Shown: positions 25,382-35,068 of the stretch, one piece after another | How the letters are laid out: each line of letters opens with the position of its first letter | Numbering within the stretch: position 1 is the stretch's first letter | Assembly (NCBI RefSeq): GCF_018122655.1 | Contig: NZ_JAGRQC010000003.1 | Coordinates: 1-64,000 of the forward strand | Origin: Stakelama marina | GTDB lineage: Bacteria > Pseudomonadota > Alphaproteobacteria > Sphingomonadales > Sphingomonadaceae | Length of the DNA: 64,000 bases | Reading direction: 5' to 3' | Made by a program: the position numbers and the translations under genes | The notes under the pieces: model-generated | What the model was told of the DNA's origin: nothing | The model's database searches: none | What the model saw: only the letters and a program-made list of their open reading frames with translations

Positions 25382-26947
25382 TTATCCGCCCGGCGTCAGG
25401 GTGAAGCTGTCGATGTCGAGATATCCCGAGCTCTGGCTGCGATTGTAGCAGAACAAGGCGAACTGCTCGCCCTGGAAGGTGCCGGTGCGCCACGCGAAGG
25501 CGAGTGGGAACGGGGTGCCGATGCGCGTCCACCGCTGACCGTCAGTACTGTAGCTGAAACGGCCCCGGTCGGTTTTGAAGTCGAGGCTTGCACGCAGCCA
25601 GAGGTTGTTGCCAGGCACCGGCCGCGCCGTCGCGTCGACGTTGGTCTTCGGCCCCGCCTCGGTGTCTTCGGTCAGCGCGGTACTGAGCGTCGCCTGGCCG
25701 TCGCGATCGCGGCTGACCGTCAGCTGCGCGCTATATTGGCCGAAGGTGCCGAAACCGCATCGATCGCCGCGTTCCACATGGGAGGTGTCGAGCTTGACGG
25801 TGCCGGTGCTCCGCGGCCCCTGTCCTTTCTGCACCAGCGTGTTGCGCGCGGTCCATAGCTGGTTGGCGACCGTCGGACGAAGGCGCAGAAAGCCCGGCCG
25901 CTCGGTCAGCGACCAGCGGCTGTCATCGGGGTTATGGTTCCACTGCCATTGCAGGCCCAGCCGAGGCCTGGAAAAGTCGTCCGAGGCCGCCGGCTGAGCC
26001 AATGGAAAGCCCTTGATCGGTTTTTCGGCATGATCGGGGACGCGGTTGGGAGCATCGGGTGTTCCCCATATCGGCCAGCCATCCCGCCAGAATACCGGAC
26101 TCATATTCGTCATGCGGCCGATCGCGCCCGAATCGCGCATGACGAAACCGAACCATCCACCGTTCGGGAGATCGACGAGCGCGCCCTGATGGCCACCCGT
26201 CCTGTCATCGATCTCGTTGCGCGTCTCCCACGGGCCGAACAGGTTGCGCGCCCGCGATACCGTCAACCCCAGTCGCGGAGGAATAGCGTTGAACAGATAG
26301 TACCAGCCCTTGCGCTTGATGATCTTCGATCCCTCGGCACCCTTGATATAATGGATTTTTCGCGCGCCGGTGACGTGGCTGAGCGTCTTGTCGAGCGTCA
26401 GCAATGTGATCGTGCCGTCGGCATTGTACGAAGTCGCGATATAGGCGCTGCCGTCATCGTCGATGAACAGGCCGGGGTCGAACGCCGCGCGATCAAGCTC
26501 ATGGTATCGCCACGGCCCCCTTATATCGCGAGAATAATAGATACGCGTATTCTGCCCGACGGGCGTCACCGCCAGATAGAACATGCCGCCGTGATGGCGC
26601 AGGCTGGCAGCAAACAGTCCCTTGCGATAGGCGCCGCCGTTTTTCAGGTCATAGCGTTTGGTATCGTCCAGCCGCGGTACGACGTGAGACGCGATCGTCC
26701 AGTTGATCAGATCTTTCGAATGGAGGATCGTGATGCCGGGAACGTCTGCAAAAGTCGTCGTGACGAAATAGAAGTCCGACCCGACGCGGATAATGTCCGG
26801 ATCGGGATAGTCGGCGTAGAGCACGGGGTTGCGATAGCTTCCGTCGCCCTGGTCCGATTGCCAGACCTGTGCGGCAGTGGCCGGGACACCTGCGAAGATC
26901 GCCAATGCAATCGCCGATACCCGCCAAAATTCTTGCCCGTAGTTCAT
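25382..26947 (-). CDS. Secreted GH43 glycosidase with C-terminal beta-sandwich (beta-xylosidase/arabinofuranosidase type)
   Basis: 521 residues with a signal peptide at about 1-26 (PATAA). The five-bladed propeller spans about 35-320 and carries the three family carboxylates: base Asp in YPDPDIIRVG, the pKa-setting Asp in FDPGLFIDDDG, and the acid Glu in KGAEGSKII. Residues about 330-520 form a concanavalin-like domain (SDDFSRPRLGLQWQWNHNP). This architecture is common in xylosidases and arabinofuranosidases acting on arabinoxylan or xylo-oligosaccharides; the exact linkage is uncertain. It stands alone on the minus strand, with GGGGATGG upstream of its ATG, converging on the IclR gene. Confidence 0.87.
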   Translation of the reverse strand: MNYGQEFWRVSAIALAIFAGVPATAAQVWQSDQGDGSYRNPVLYADYPDPDIIRVGSDFYFVTTTFADVPGITILHSKDLINWTIASHVVPRLDDTKRYDLKNGGAYRKGLFAASLRHHGGMFYLAVTPVGQNTRIYYSRDIRGPWRYHELDRAAFDPGLFIDDDGSAYIATSYNADGTITLLTLDKTLSHVTGARKIHYIKGAEGSKIIKRKGWYYLFNAIPPRLGLTVSRARNLFGPWETRNEIDDRTGGHQGALVDLPNGGWFGFVMRDSGAIGRMTNMSPVFWRDGWPIWGTPDAPNRVPDHAEKPIKGFPLAQPAASDDFSRPRLGLQWQWNHNPDDSRWSLTERPGFLRLRPTVANQLWTARNTLVQKGQGPRSTGTVKLDTSHVERGDRCGFGTFGQYSAQLTVSRDRDGQATLSTALTEDTEAGPKTNVDATARPVPGNNLWLRASLDFKTDRGRFSYSTDGQRWTRIGTPFPLAFAWRTGTFQGEQFALFCYNRSQSSGYLDIDSFTLTPGG

Positions 26948-27998
26948 GCCATCCCCTGATCGTCAACGCCCCGTCAGCAGCCCAACCGGCCGATCCGAAT
27001 CATCGAACTGCATCTCGGACCAAACACGGCGCGCCCACTTCTGCCGCGTCCATCGACCATAGGCCATGATGGCACCGCCTATCGCGACCAGCAATATGTC
27101 AGATTATTCCAACTCCAGATCAAACCAGCCCGTCCCAATCTGCGGCGGTGCCGATGCAGACAGTACGGCGCCGTCTGGCATGCCGGCATCTGTCCATCAC
27201 CTTTACCGGACGATTCTGTCGGAACCCATACCCACAATAACCGCATATTATTCGCCCTTTGCTGTAATTTCTCCGCTGGAATTTTCGCACCGATCAGGGA
27301 TCGGTTTTCGAACCGGACGCAACCAAGGCTTCTGCGATTGACCGGAACATGGCGGAACGATAAGTCAGACTAGTTGGCGTCGCAATTTACAGCCACATCA
27401 AATGCACGAGTTTCCATCGCGATTCTGCGATGACCCCGCCGTCAAATGAATTTGGCTGTGCGGTGAATTTCCAGACGGTCGGGTCGGCCTCCCAGCCTCC
27501 GTCGTCGATACTGCGGTGGGTGGCGAGTCGGCCGAACCGGCCTGAAGCGCCATCCGCTGCTTTTTTTAAAACAGCGAACTTTGCAATGTTGTGCGCGATT
27601 CGATGAGCTTGGCTCGCATCCTCTCGCCCACCATCCTGACAAGCAGCTCGACACGCCCCGACAAGTCCGAACGATACGCCATGCGGCGAGGCATCGGCGC
27701 AAGGAGAGGTGGTGCAGCGCTCGAACCGCGATGATAGCGCTCCCTTCGAATACGTCCGCAATCGCGTCAAAACTCACTTGCTGGACAAACCAGACATCCG
27801 CGCCGTACCTTCAAAATTTTTTTATCGTTTTTTATCAAATACTAAATGCTTAATGCCGAGCTTCGCCTACCAAATGGCCCGTCGGCCCTCCGTTGACTTG
27901 TAAAGTAGTCAGACTTATGCGCTGGTAGCGATAACATTGGCCTGGTGCCGCTCGACCCGAAAAAGCGGGCGATTCAGCTAAGAAGGAGGAGGGGATAT
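26948..27998. other. 1-kb intergenic region upstream of TBDR 2
   Basis: No gene can be supported. Short frames at 27387-27777 (minus) and 27581-27903 (plus) lack ribosome-binding sites and recognisable motifs; the basic, Cys/Arg-rich frames could be the remains of a transposase but no diagnostic block is visible. A hairpin with T/A-rich arms (GCTGC(T)7AAAACAGC) lies at about 27558-27577. An AT-rich stretch at 27811-27850 and GTCAGAC elements (27364-27370, 27908-27914) precede the receptor gene and are probably its promoter/operator region. The composition is less GC-rich than the flanks. Confidence 0.5.
27908..27914. promoter_or_regulatory. GTCAGAC element upstream of TBDR 2 (possible GntR half-palindrome)
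   Basis: AGTAGTCAGACTTAT contains AGTC-A-GACT, the centre of the GntR/FadR-type palindrome seen at 41362-41376, 91 bp before the receptor start. The outer bases fit poorly, so this is a weak candidate. It would link the receptor to the arabinose/galactose regulon. Confidence 0.35.
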
Positions 27999-30900
27999 AT
28001 GAAGGCTCATCGTGGACGCGTCGCTCGCGGAGTGCACAAGAAGCGCGCAAACAGCCATCTGCTGATTTCATCGTCGATCAGGGCGGCTCTGCTTGCCGGT
28101 GCGGCTGCCGGAGCGATAACGCCGCTCGCCGCCATTGCCCAGACTACGACGACCAGCACCACCGCTCAGAACGCGAAGGACGCCAAGAAGGCGAAGTCCG
28201 ACAAGACGCAGGACCAGGCTGCGACACCCGCCACGACCGGTAACGAAATCGTCGTTACCGGCCAGCGCGCGGCGCTCGAAAACGCGGCGCAGATGAAGCG
28301 CAATTCAGACACGATCAGCGATTCGATCGTCCTCGACGAAGCGGGCAAGGTGCCGAGCACGTCGCTCCTCGAAGTTCTCGAGCGCTCCCCGGGCGTGACG
28401 ATGAACCGGATCCGCGCCGGTGATCAGGGATCGCCCGACGGCTACACATTCGAGGGATCGGGCATCCAGGTCCGCGGACTTACCGGAACCAAGACGCTGC
28501 TGAACGGTCGCGAAATCTTTTCGGCGAGCGGCGGAACGGGTCTCAGCTATTCGGATATCGGCCCCGAGCTCCTGCGCACGGTAACCATCTACAAGGCCAG
28601 CCGCGCGGACCTGATCGCCGGCGGCATCGCCGGCACTGTCGATCTGCGGACCTATATGCCGTTCGACGTGAAGGGCACTCAGGTTTCCGGTTCGATCTCC
28701 GGCAGCTATGGCGACTTTTCGGACAGCATCACGCCCAGCGCGTCGCTTCGCGCTTCGACGCGCTTCGACACCGGGATCGGCGAATTCGGCATCCTGGTCG
28801 ATGCGGCCTATTCGAAGATCAAGTCCTACGACAGCAACATCCTCGTCCAGCCCTATTTCGCCAGCGTCTACAACGGCGACCGGGTCTATGCGCCGGGCGG
28901 TTTTTCCGAAACCGACGACCAGTTCGAACGCACGCGCAAGGGCCTGTACGTCGCGGCGCAGTGGCAGCCGACGCCCGAACTGCAAATCTATCACACGACC
29001 TTCATTTCGAAATGGGACAGCAACCGCGATACCCAGCTCGTCATCCTGTCGCAGCCCGCGGTGGGTGCGGCTGATGGCAGCACCTTCGATAACGGCGTGT
29101 TCCAGAGCGGCGGGATCATCAACGCGACCTCGCCGGGCAACGGCATCGTACCGAACAGCAACGCCAGCTACACGCCCTCGCACAGCAAGACGAGCGACTT
29201 CAGCACCGGCTTCAAATATAACTCCGGCGCCTTCCACCTCGATGGCAGTTATCAGCATACCGTCGCCAATTCGGGTTCATCGAAATACAGCCTGACGCTC
29301 GGCAATGCGGCGGTCACTCAGGTTAATATGTCGAACCTGAACACGCCGCGTCCCGACATCGCCTTTGCAACGCCGTTCGAACCCGATCCGGCGACCGCGC
29401 AGGCCTCCAATGTCGCCTGGCTCACCATGCCGCACGAAGGGCATCAGGACACCCTCACGCTCGATGCCAGCTATGACCTGGGCGACGGGTTCTTCCGCAA
29501 GGTCGCGGTCGGCGGGCGCTATGCCAACCGTAAGGAAACCGACGACTTCGTCGGTACCTGGTGGTCGCCGACCGGTCGCGGCTGGAACGGCGTGCCGCGG
29601 GCAAATGCCGGATCTGCGCCCGAAGGCGATTTCCAGCTCGAACAGTTTTCCGACTTCTTCAAGGGCGATCTTCAGCCGGTCGGTCAATTCTATGTGCCGA
29701 CGTCCCAGGTGCTGCGCGGTGACCAGTTCGACCGCGTCATGAACACCTATGCCGCCTGTGGGCCGGACCTGTATTACCAGTGCAGCAATCCGGCCTCGAG
29801 CACCTATCTGTACGGCAATCCGGCCGATCCTTCCTTCGGTCTCCAGCCTTCGCATGTCGTGACCCGACCCAAGACGGCGGCGATTTACGCGTTGCTCGGC
29901 TTCAAGAACGAGAGCGCGACCCCGATGCTCAACTTCTCGGGCAATATCGGCGTGCGCTGGGTTCATTACGACGTGAATAGCCAGGGCAACTACATCTTTG
30001 CCGGCAACACCACCTTCTATCGCAATGCGCAGGACGCGCAGAAATCGCTCGCCGCGATCGGCGGTATAGACAATCTCAGCGCATGGCAGGACGCACATCC
30101 GGGCCAGGACCTGCCCTATACCTATACGAGCAACAATTACGCGGCGGACCGCACGGGCGGTCTTGTGAAGGACTATTTCCTGCCGTCGTTCAACATCAAG
30201 TTCGAGCCGCAGGACGGCTTCATCATCCGCTACGCGCTCACCGAGACGATGACGCCCCCAAGCTACCAGGACATCCGCGCGCAGGGCACGGCTTCGGTCC
30301 AGACCTCGCCGAACCCATATGCGCCGGCCGATGGTTCTTCGGGATTGCCGGGCATCTTCAATGGCTATGGCCTGACGACGGGCAACCCCTTCCTCGAACC
30401 GCAATTGTCGCTGAACAACGACATTTCGATCGAATGGTACCCGCATCGCGGCACGTCGGTTTATCTGTCACTGTTCCACAAGCGGGTTAAGCACCAGCTG
30501 ATCTTCAACAATTTCGGCGCAGCGGCGGGTCAATTCTTCGCGCCTGCCGACCAGCCGACCTCGACGCCCGCCGATGGCGGAGCCGCGGTGTTCATCCCCG
30601 GCAACGTCGCGGGCAAGCAGAACGTCAACGCGGATCAGAATACCTACATCAAGGGCGCCTCACTTGGCGGCCGCACCTATTTCGACATGCTGCCGGGACT
30701 GCTCAGCGGCTTCGGGATCGACGCCAACGTCACCTATATAGACGGCAATTCGCCCGATGCGCTCGCGCTCGATATGAACGGCGATCCGCTTCACGTACCG
30801 CTGATCGGGCTGTCGAAATGGGCATATTCGGCGACGCTGCTCTACGACAAGAACAAGATCAGCGCGCGTGTGTCTTGGACCTGGCGTGACCGGTATCTGG

Positions 30901-31178
30901 CGACCACGTCGGACTCGAGCACGAGCGGAACCTACACCGATCCGCAAACCCAGCAGGACATCACCTACGGCCTGCCGGTCTATGCCGCGGCGTCGGGGCG
31001 CCTCGATGCGAGTATCGGCTATGAGTTCAGCGATCATCTCAACATGCGCCTGAATGTCGCGAACATCACCAACACCGATCAGCGGACCGAGATGGAGATT
31101 CTTCCGAACCGGTACGTCCAACGCGGTGTGTTCGTGACCGACCGTCGGGTAAGCCTCAATCTGGGGTTCAGTTTCTGA
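27999..31178 (+). CDS. TonB-dependent outer-membrane receptor 2
   Basis: 1059 residues. An unusually long basic N-terminal region (KAHRGRVARGVHKKR) precedes the hydrophobic signal core ending at IAQ (about 48). A Thr/Lys-rich linker follows, then NEIVVTGQR, a plug domain (SLLEVLERSPGVTMNRI, VRGL) and a barrel ending in SLNLGFSF with terminal Phe. Start choice: a very strong AAGGAGGAGGGG site (27983-27994) lies 5 nt before the ATG at 27999; a start at 27945 would ignore it. It belongs to the oligosaccharide TonB-Xanth-Caul receptors. Two halogenase homologues follow in the same direction, mirroring the TBDR 1 locus. Confidence 0.92.
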   Translation: MKAHRGRVARGVHKKRANSHLLISSSIRAALLAGAAAGAITPLAAIAQTTTTSTTAQNAKDAKKAKSDKTQDQAATPATTGNEIVVTGQRAALENAAQMKRNSDTISDSIVLDEAGKVPSTSLLEVLERSPGVTMNRIRAGDQGSPDGYTFEGSGIQVRGLTGTKTLLNGREIFSASGGTGLSYSDIGPELLRTVTIYKASRADLIAGGIAGTVDLRTYMPFDVKGTQVSGSISGSYGDFSDSITPSASLRASTRFDTGIGEFGILVDAAYSKIKSYDSNILVQPYFASVYNGDRVYAPGGFSETDDQFERTRKGLYVAAQWQPTPELQIYHTTFISKWDSNRDTQLVILSQPAVGAADGSTFDNGVFQSGGIINATSPGNGIVPNSNASYTPSHSKTSDFSTGFKYNSGAFHLDGSYQHTVANSGSSKYSLTLGNAAVTQVNMSNLNTPRPDIAFATPFEPDPATAQASNVAWLTMPHEGHQDTLTLDASYDLGDGFFRKVAVGGRYANRKETDDFVGTWWSPTGRGWNGVPRANAGSAPEGDFQLEQFSDFFKGDLQPVGQFYVPTSQVLRGDQFDRVMNTYAACGPDLYYQCSNPASSTYLYGNPADPSFGLQPSHVVTRPKTAAIYALLGFKNESATPMLNFSGNIGVRWVHYDVNSQGNYIFAGNTTFYRNAQDAQKSLAAIGGIDNLSAWQDAHPGQDLPYTYTSNNYAADRTGGLVKDYFLPSFNIKFEPQDGFIIRYALTETMTPPSYQDIRAQGTASVQTSPNPYAPADGSSGLPGIFNGYGLTTGNPFLEPQLSLNNDISIEWYPHRGTSVYLSLFHKRVKHQLIFNNFGAAAGQFFAPADQPTSTPADGGAAVFIPGNVAGKQNVNADQNTYIKGASLGGRTYFDMLPGLLSGFGIDANVTYIDGNSPDALALDMNGDPLHVPLIGLSKWAYSATLLYDKNKISARVSWTWRDRYLATTSDSSTSGTYTDPQTQQDITYGLPVYAAASGRLDASIGYEFSDHLNMRLNVANITNTDQRTEMEILPNRYVQRGVFVTDRRVSLNLGFSF

Positions 31179-31231
31179 GTGAAAGACGGGACGCTCTTCA
31201 ATAGACCTGCTGGCACAGCTAGGGGATTTTG

Positions 31232-32779
31232 ATGACCAAGAGCGTCCTGATCGTCGGGGGTGGAACCGCCGGCTGGATCTGCGCCGCCTATATGGCGCAG
31301 ATGCTGGCGGCGGACCTTCCCGGCGGCGTTTCAATCACGCTGGTCGAATCCGATGAGATCGGCATCCTTGGTGTGGGTGAAGGCACGTTTCCCATCATCC
31401 GCAGGACGCTCGAACGCATCGGGCTCGACGAAACCGACCTTATTCGCGGCGCCGATGCCACCTTCAAACAGGGCATCCGCTTTCAGGGCTGGAAAGCGAA
31501 TCCCGACCCGCAGTCCGAAGACTGGTATTTCCACCCTTTCCAGGTCGGTTCGCAGCATACCGATATGGACCTGTTGCCATACTGGCTGCTCGGCGTGGCC
31601 GGGGACGTTCCATGGGCGGCAGCCAACACCGTGCAGCAACGCGTGGTCGACGCAAAGCTTGCGCCCAAGCTCATCAACCATCCCAATTATGCCGGGCCGC
31701 TCAGCTACGCCTATCATTTCGACGCGGCGAAGCTGGCCGAGGTCGTTCGGCGCCGCGCGATGGAGCTGGGCGTCAAGCGGGTGATCGACACGATCGACGA
31801 TGTCCGGCTCGACGGAGACGGCGCGATCGCTTCGGTGCAGGGACGCGCGAATGGCGAGATGACGGCCGACCTCTATATCGACTGCACCGGTTTTCGCGCG
31901 CGGTTGATCGGTGACGCGCTGGGCTCGGAATTCACTTCCTATCGGGACCAGCTATTTTGCGACCGCGCGGTGGCGCTGCGCGTCCCCTATGACCGACCCG
32001 ACGCACCGATTCCGTCCTGCACCTATGCCACCGCGCAGGAGGCGGGCTGGACCTGGGACATCGGCCTGCACGAGCGCCGCGGGATCGGCTATGTCTATTC
32101 CTCCGACCATTGCAGCGATGATGCCGCGCTCGAGACGCTGCAACGCTATGTCGGACCCGGCGCAGAGGAGCTGGAGCACCGCAAGCTGAAATTCGAAGCG
32201 GGGTTCCGCGAAGTCCAGTGGCGCAAGAACTGCGTCGCCATGGGCCTGTCGGCCGGGTTCATCGAACCGCTGGAAGCGACCGGCATCAGCTTCGTCGAAA
32301 TCGCCGTGCTGATCCTGTGCAACCTGTTCCCCTGGTCGGGCGACTATGAACGCTCCGCCGCGCAGTTCAACGGGCACATGACGACGCGCTACAAGCATGT
32401 CGTCGATTTCATCAAGCTGCATTATTGCCTTAGCGAGAGGACCGACACCGACTTCTGGCACGACAACCGCGCGTCGTCGTCGATCTCCGACAAGCTGAAG
32501 GGTAAGCTGGAGCAGTGGCGCAACCGCCCGCCCTCGTTCCTCGATGTCGATACCAACCACGACATTTTCGACGAAAATAGCTGGCAGTACATCCTCTATG
32601 GGATGGGCTTCAAAACCGATATCAGCGCCCGGGCGGGCGCGCTGCGATATTATGACGATGCGCGCCGCGAATTCGAAAGCATCCGTCAGCAAAGCGCCAA
32701 CGCCATGACCGCCGTACCGTCGCACCGCGCGTTGGTGAGCGAGGTAATCGCGAACGGGTTCCGGCCCGGAAAGCGATAG
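31232..32779 (+). CDS. Tryptophan-halogenase-like flavoprotein, divergent copy
   Basis: 515 residues. FAD motif IVGGGTAGW; Lys79 in ATFKQGIRFQGW matches the halogenase catalytic Lys; GFIEPLEATG matches the active-site strand. Two deviations stand out: the usual GVGEAT is GVGEGT, and the signature WxWxIP reads WTWDIG, losing the Pro. So flavin chemistry is likely but halogenation is less certain than for the other three copies. The ATG at 31232 has AGGGGA 6 nt upstream. It lies 53 bp after TBDR 2 and 2 bp before the next homologue. Confidence 0.85.
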   Translation: MTKSVLIVGGGTAGWICAAYMAQMLAADLPGGVSITLVESDEIGILGVGEGTFPIIRRTLERIGLDETDLIRGADATFKQGIRFQGWKANPDPQSEDWYFHPFQVGSQHTDMDLLPYWLLGVAGDVPWAAANTVQQRVVDAKLAPKLINHPNYAGPLSYAYHFDAAKLAEVVRRRAMELGVKRVIDTIDDVRLDGDGAIASVQGRANGEMTADLYIDCTGFRARLIGDALGSEFTSYRDQLFCDRAVALRVPYDRPDAPIPSCTYATAQEAGWTWDIGLHERRGIGYVYSSDHCSDDAALETLQRYVGPGAEELEHRKLKFEAGFREVQWRKNCVAMGLSAGFIEPLEATGISFVEIAVLILCNLFPWSGDYERSAAQFNGHMTTRYKHVVDFIKLHYCLSERTDTDFWHDNRASSSISDKLKGKLEQWRNRPPSFLDVDTNHDIFDENSWQYILYGMGFKTDISARAGALRYYDDARREFESIRQQSANAMTAVPSHRALVSEVIANGFRPGKR

Positions 32780-32781
32780 CG

Positions 32782-34359
32782 ATGCGCACCGAGCCCAGCG
32801 GCACGGCCCAAGGCGACGCATCGCCGATGAAAAACGTCGTCATCGTCGGCGGCGGCACCTCCGGCTGGATGGCAGCCGCGGCGCTGGCCCGTATCGTCCC
32901 GCCGACGGTGTCGATCACGCTCGTCGAATCGGACGATATCGGTGTGATCGGTGTCGGCGAGGCGACGATTCCGACGCTGATGGAGTTCAACGACTTTCTC
33001 GGGCTGAAGGAAAATGACGTGCTGCGCGAATGCCGCGGCACGTTAAAGCTCGGTATCGAGTTCGTCGACTGGCTGAGGAAGGGCGACAGCTATTTCCATC
33101 CCTTCGGCTTTTACGGACGCGACACGCCCGAATTCGCTTTCCACCAGCTTTGGCTTCGCCTGAGGCACCTGTCGGCGACCGGAGAAGCCCCCGCAGACGC
33201 AGCCGGCGATATCGGCGATTATAATCTTTGCACGGTTGCGGCCCGTCTGGGGCGTTTCTCTCCGCCCCAGGGTTCGGACGATGCGATCCTGTCGACCACG
33301 CGCCACGCCTATCATATCGATTCGACGCTCTATGCCCGGATGCTGCGCCGCTATGCCGAGGCGAAGGGTGTTCGCCGCACCGAGGGGATGGTGGTCGGCA
33401 CCCAGCGGAACCCGACGACCGGCAACATACAGTCGGTCACACTGCGCAACGGAACGATCCTCGCCGCCGACCTCTTCATCGACTGCAGCGGTTTCCGGTC
33501 GCTTCTGCTTGGTGACACCCTGGGCAGCGAGTTCGTCGACTGGAGCCATTACCTGCCCTGCGACCGAGCGCTCGCCGTTCCCACGGCGCCGAACGGGGCG
33601 CCGCCGCCCTTTACGCGGGCCATGGCCGATCGCGGGGGCTGGCGCTGGCGTATTCCGCTGCAGCACCGGACGGGCAATGGCTATGTCTATTCGAGCGCAT
33701 TTATCGACCAGGACGAGGCGGAGCGTAAGCTGATCGAGGGCGCAGACGGCGAACCGCTCGCGGATTGCCGACCGCTCCGGTTTCGGACCGGCCATCGCCG
33801 CAGATTCTGGCAAAAGAACTGCGTCGCCATCGGCCTTTCCGGCGGATTCATCGAACCGCTCGAATCGACGAGCATCCATCTTGCCCAGATGGGGGTCCAG
33901 CGGCTTGTGAACCTGTGGCCCGGCCGCGGCTTCAACGAGGCGGAGACGGCATATTACAACCGCTTGATGACGGCCGATTACGAACGCATCCGCGACTTCA
34001 TCGTGCTGCACTATAGCGCCACCGAGCGCGACGACAGCGAGTTCTGGCGCCATGTCGGCAGCATGGCGATCCCCGACACGCTCGCGGCCAAGCTCGACAT
34101 GTTCCGCTTCAGCGGGCGCATTATCCCAAGTCCCGACGACCTGTTCACCGCGCATAGTTGGCTGGCGGTCATGCTCGGCCAGGGCGTCGTACCGCAAAGC
34201 TATGACGCGCTGCTCGACCGGGTGCCGGCAAACGCGCTTATCCACAATATGCGCCTCCTCAAGGATGGCGTCGCCAAAACCGCAGCCGCCCTGCCCGGCC
34301 ATCAGGACTATATCGATCGCAATTGCCGCGCGCCGGCGGAGCCCGAACAACTGGTATAA
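32782..34359 (+). CDS. Tryptophan-halogenase-like flavoprotein, canonical copy
   Basis: 525 residues if read from 32782, or 510 from the ATG at 32827, which sits closer to the FAD motif (IVGGGTSGW) and may be the true start; neither has a strong ribosome-binding site. Catalytic Lys in GTLKLGIEFVDW (Lys89 in the longer form), intact WxWxIP (GWRWRIPLQHRTGNG), and GFIEPLEST. It is closest in layout to the homologues at 6835 and 8355. A cytoplasmic flavin-dependent halogenase needing an external reductase is the family expectation; the substrate is unknown. Confidence 0.86.
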   Translation: MRTEPSGTAQGDASPMKNVVIVGGGTSGWMAAAALARIVPPTVSITLVESDDIGVIGVGEATIPTLMEFNDFLGLKENDVLRECRGTLKLGIEFVDWLRKGDSYFHPFGFYGRDTPEFAFHQLWLRLRHLSATGEAPADAAGDIGDYNLCTVAARLGRFSPPQGSDDAILSTTRHAYHIDSTLYARMLRRYAEAKGVRRTEGMVVGTQRNPTTGNIQSVTLRNGTILAADLFIDCSGFRSLLLGDTLGSEFVDWSHYLPCDRALAVPTAPNGAPPPFTRAMADRGGWRWRIPLQHRTGNGYVYSSAFIDQDEAERKLIEGADGEPLADCRPLRFRTGHRRRFWQKNCVAIGLSGGFIEPLESTSIHLAQMGVQRLVNLWPGRGFNEAETAYYNRLMTADYERIRDFIVLHYSATERDDSEFWRHVGSMAIPDTLAAKLDMFRFSGRIIPSPDDLFTAHSWLAVMLGQGVVPQSYDALLDRVPANALIHNMRLLKDGVAKTAAALPGHQDYIDRNCRAPAEPEQLV

Positions 34360-34434
34360 GGCCATCCCAATTGACCGCCGCTGGAACCGCGACGGACGCA
34401 AGGTGTTCACGCGTGACAGACACGGAGGCGATAC

Positions 34435-35058
34435 TTGGCTGACACTCTTGACCGCGCGCATTTCTGGGACGAGCGATTTTCCAACGAAGACTATGTCTTC
34501 GGAACCGAACCGAACGCGTTTCTGAAGCGCGAGGCGCACCATATTCCAAACGGATCGCGTGTGCTGGCGGTGGCCGATGGCGAGGGCCGCAACGGCGTCT
34601 TCCTCGCCGAACAGGGCTGCGACGTCGTTTCGACCGACATTTCTGAAAAGGGCCTCGCCAAGGCGCAGCGGCTGGCCGATGAACGCGACGTTTCGCTGCA
34701 GCTCGAACAGGTCGACCTCGCGCAATATGACTGGCCTGAAAACACCTTCGACGCGGTTGCGGCGATCTTCATCCAGTTCGCGGCGCCGGAGCTGCGCGAA
34801 CGTATCTTCGAGGGCATTCGCCGCACCCTGAAACCCGGCGGCGTGCTTCTGCTCGAAGGGTATCGCCCCAAGCAGCTCGATTACGGCACCGGCGGCCCAC
34901 CCGTTGCCGAAAACATGTATACCGAAGCGCTGTTGCGAGAAGCGTTCGAGGGCTGGGATATCGTCAAGCTGGAAAGCTACGACGCCGAGATTCACGAGGG
35001 CAGCGGCCATGGCGGCATGTCCGCGCTGATCGACCTCGTCGCCCGACGCCCAGCCTGA
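34435..35058 (+). CDS. SAM-dependent methyltransferase, TehB-like class I
   Basis: 207 residues from TTG at 34435, chosen because GGAGG (34424-34428) lies 6 nt upstream. HFWDERFSNEDYVFGTEPNAFL is the typical TehB-like N-terminus. The SAM-binding Rossmann core follows: RVLAVADGEGRNGVFLA (motif I, here with DGEG rather than GxGxG), VVSTDIS (motif II), FDAVAAIFIQF (motif IV) and RTLKPGGVLLLEGY (motif VI). The small molecule methylated is unknown. It lies 75 bp after two halogenase homologues in the same direction, so joint action on one metabolite is conceivable. TehB-type tellurite or thiol methylation is the alternative. Confidence 0.8.
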   Translation: MADTLDRAHFWDERFSNEDYVFGTEPNAFLKREAHHIPNGSRVLAVADGEGRNGVFLAEQGCDVVSTDISEKGLAKAQRLADERDVSLQLEQVDLAQYDWPENTFDAVAAIFIQFAAPELRERIFEGIRRTLKPGGVLLLEGYRPKQLDYGTGGPPVAENMYTEALLREAFEGWDIVKLESYDAEIHEGSGHGGMSALIDLVARRPA

Positions 35059-35068
35059 CCGAACGCCG

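Noticed and set aside
27387..27777. Minus-strand frames in the 1-kb gap, possible transposase
   Set aside because: No DDE motif or other diagnostic block could be found and no ribosome-binding site; kept only as part of the gap description.
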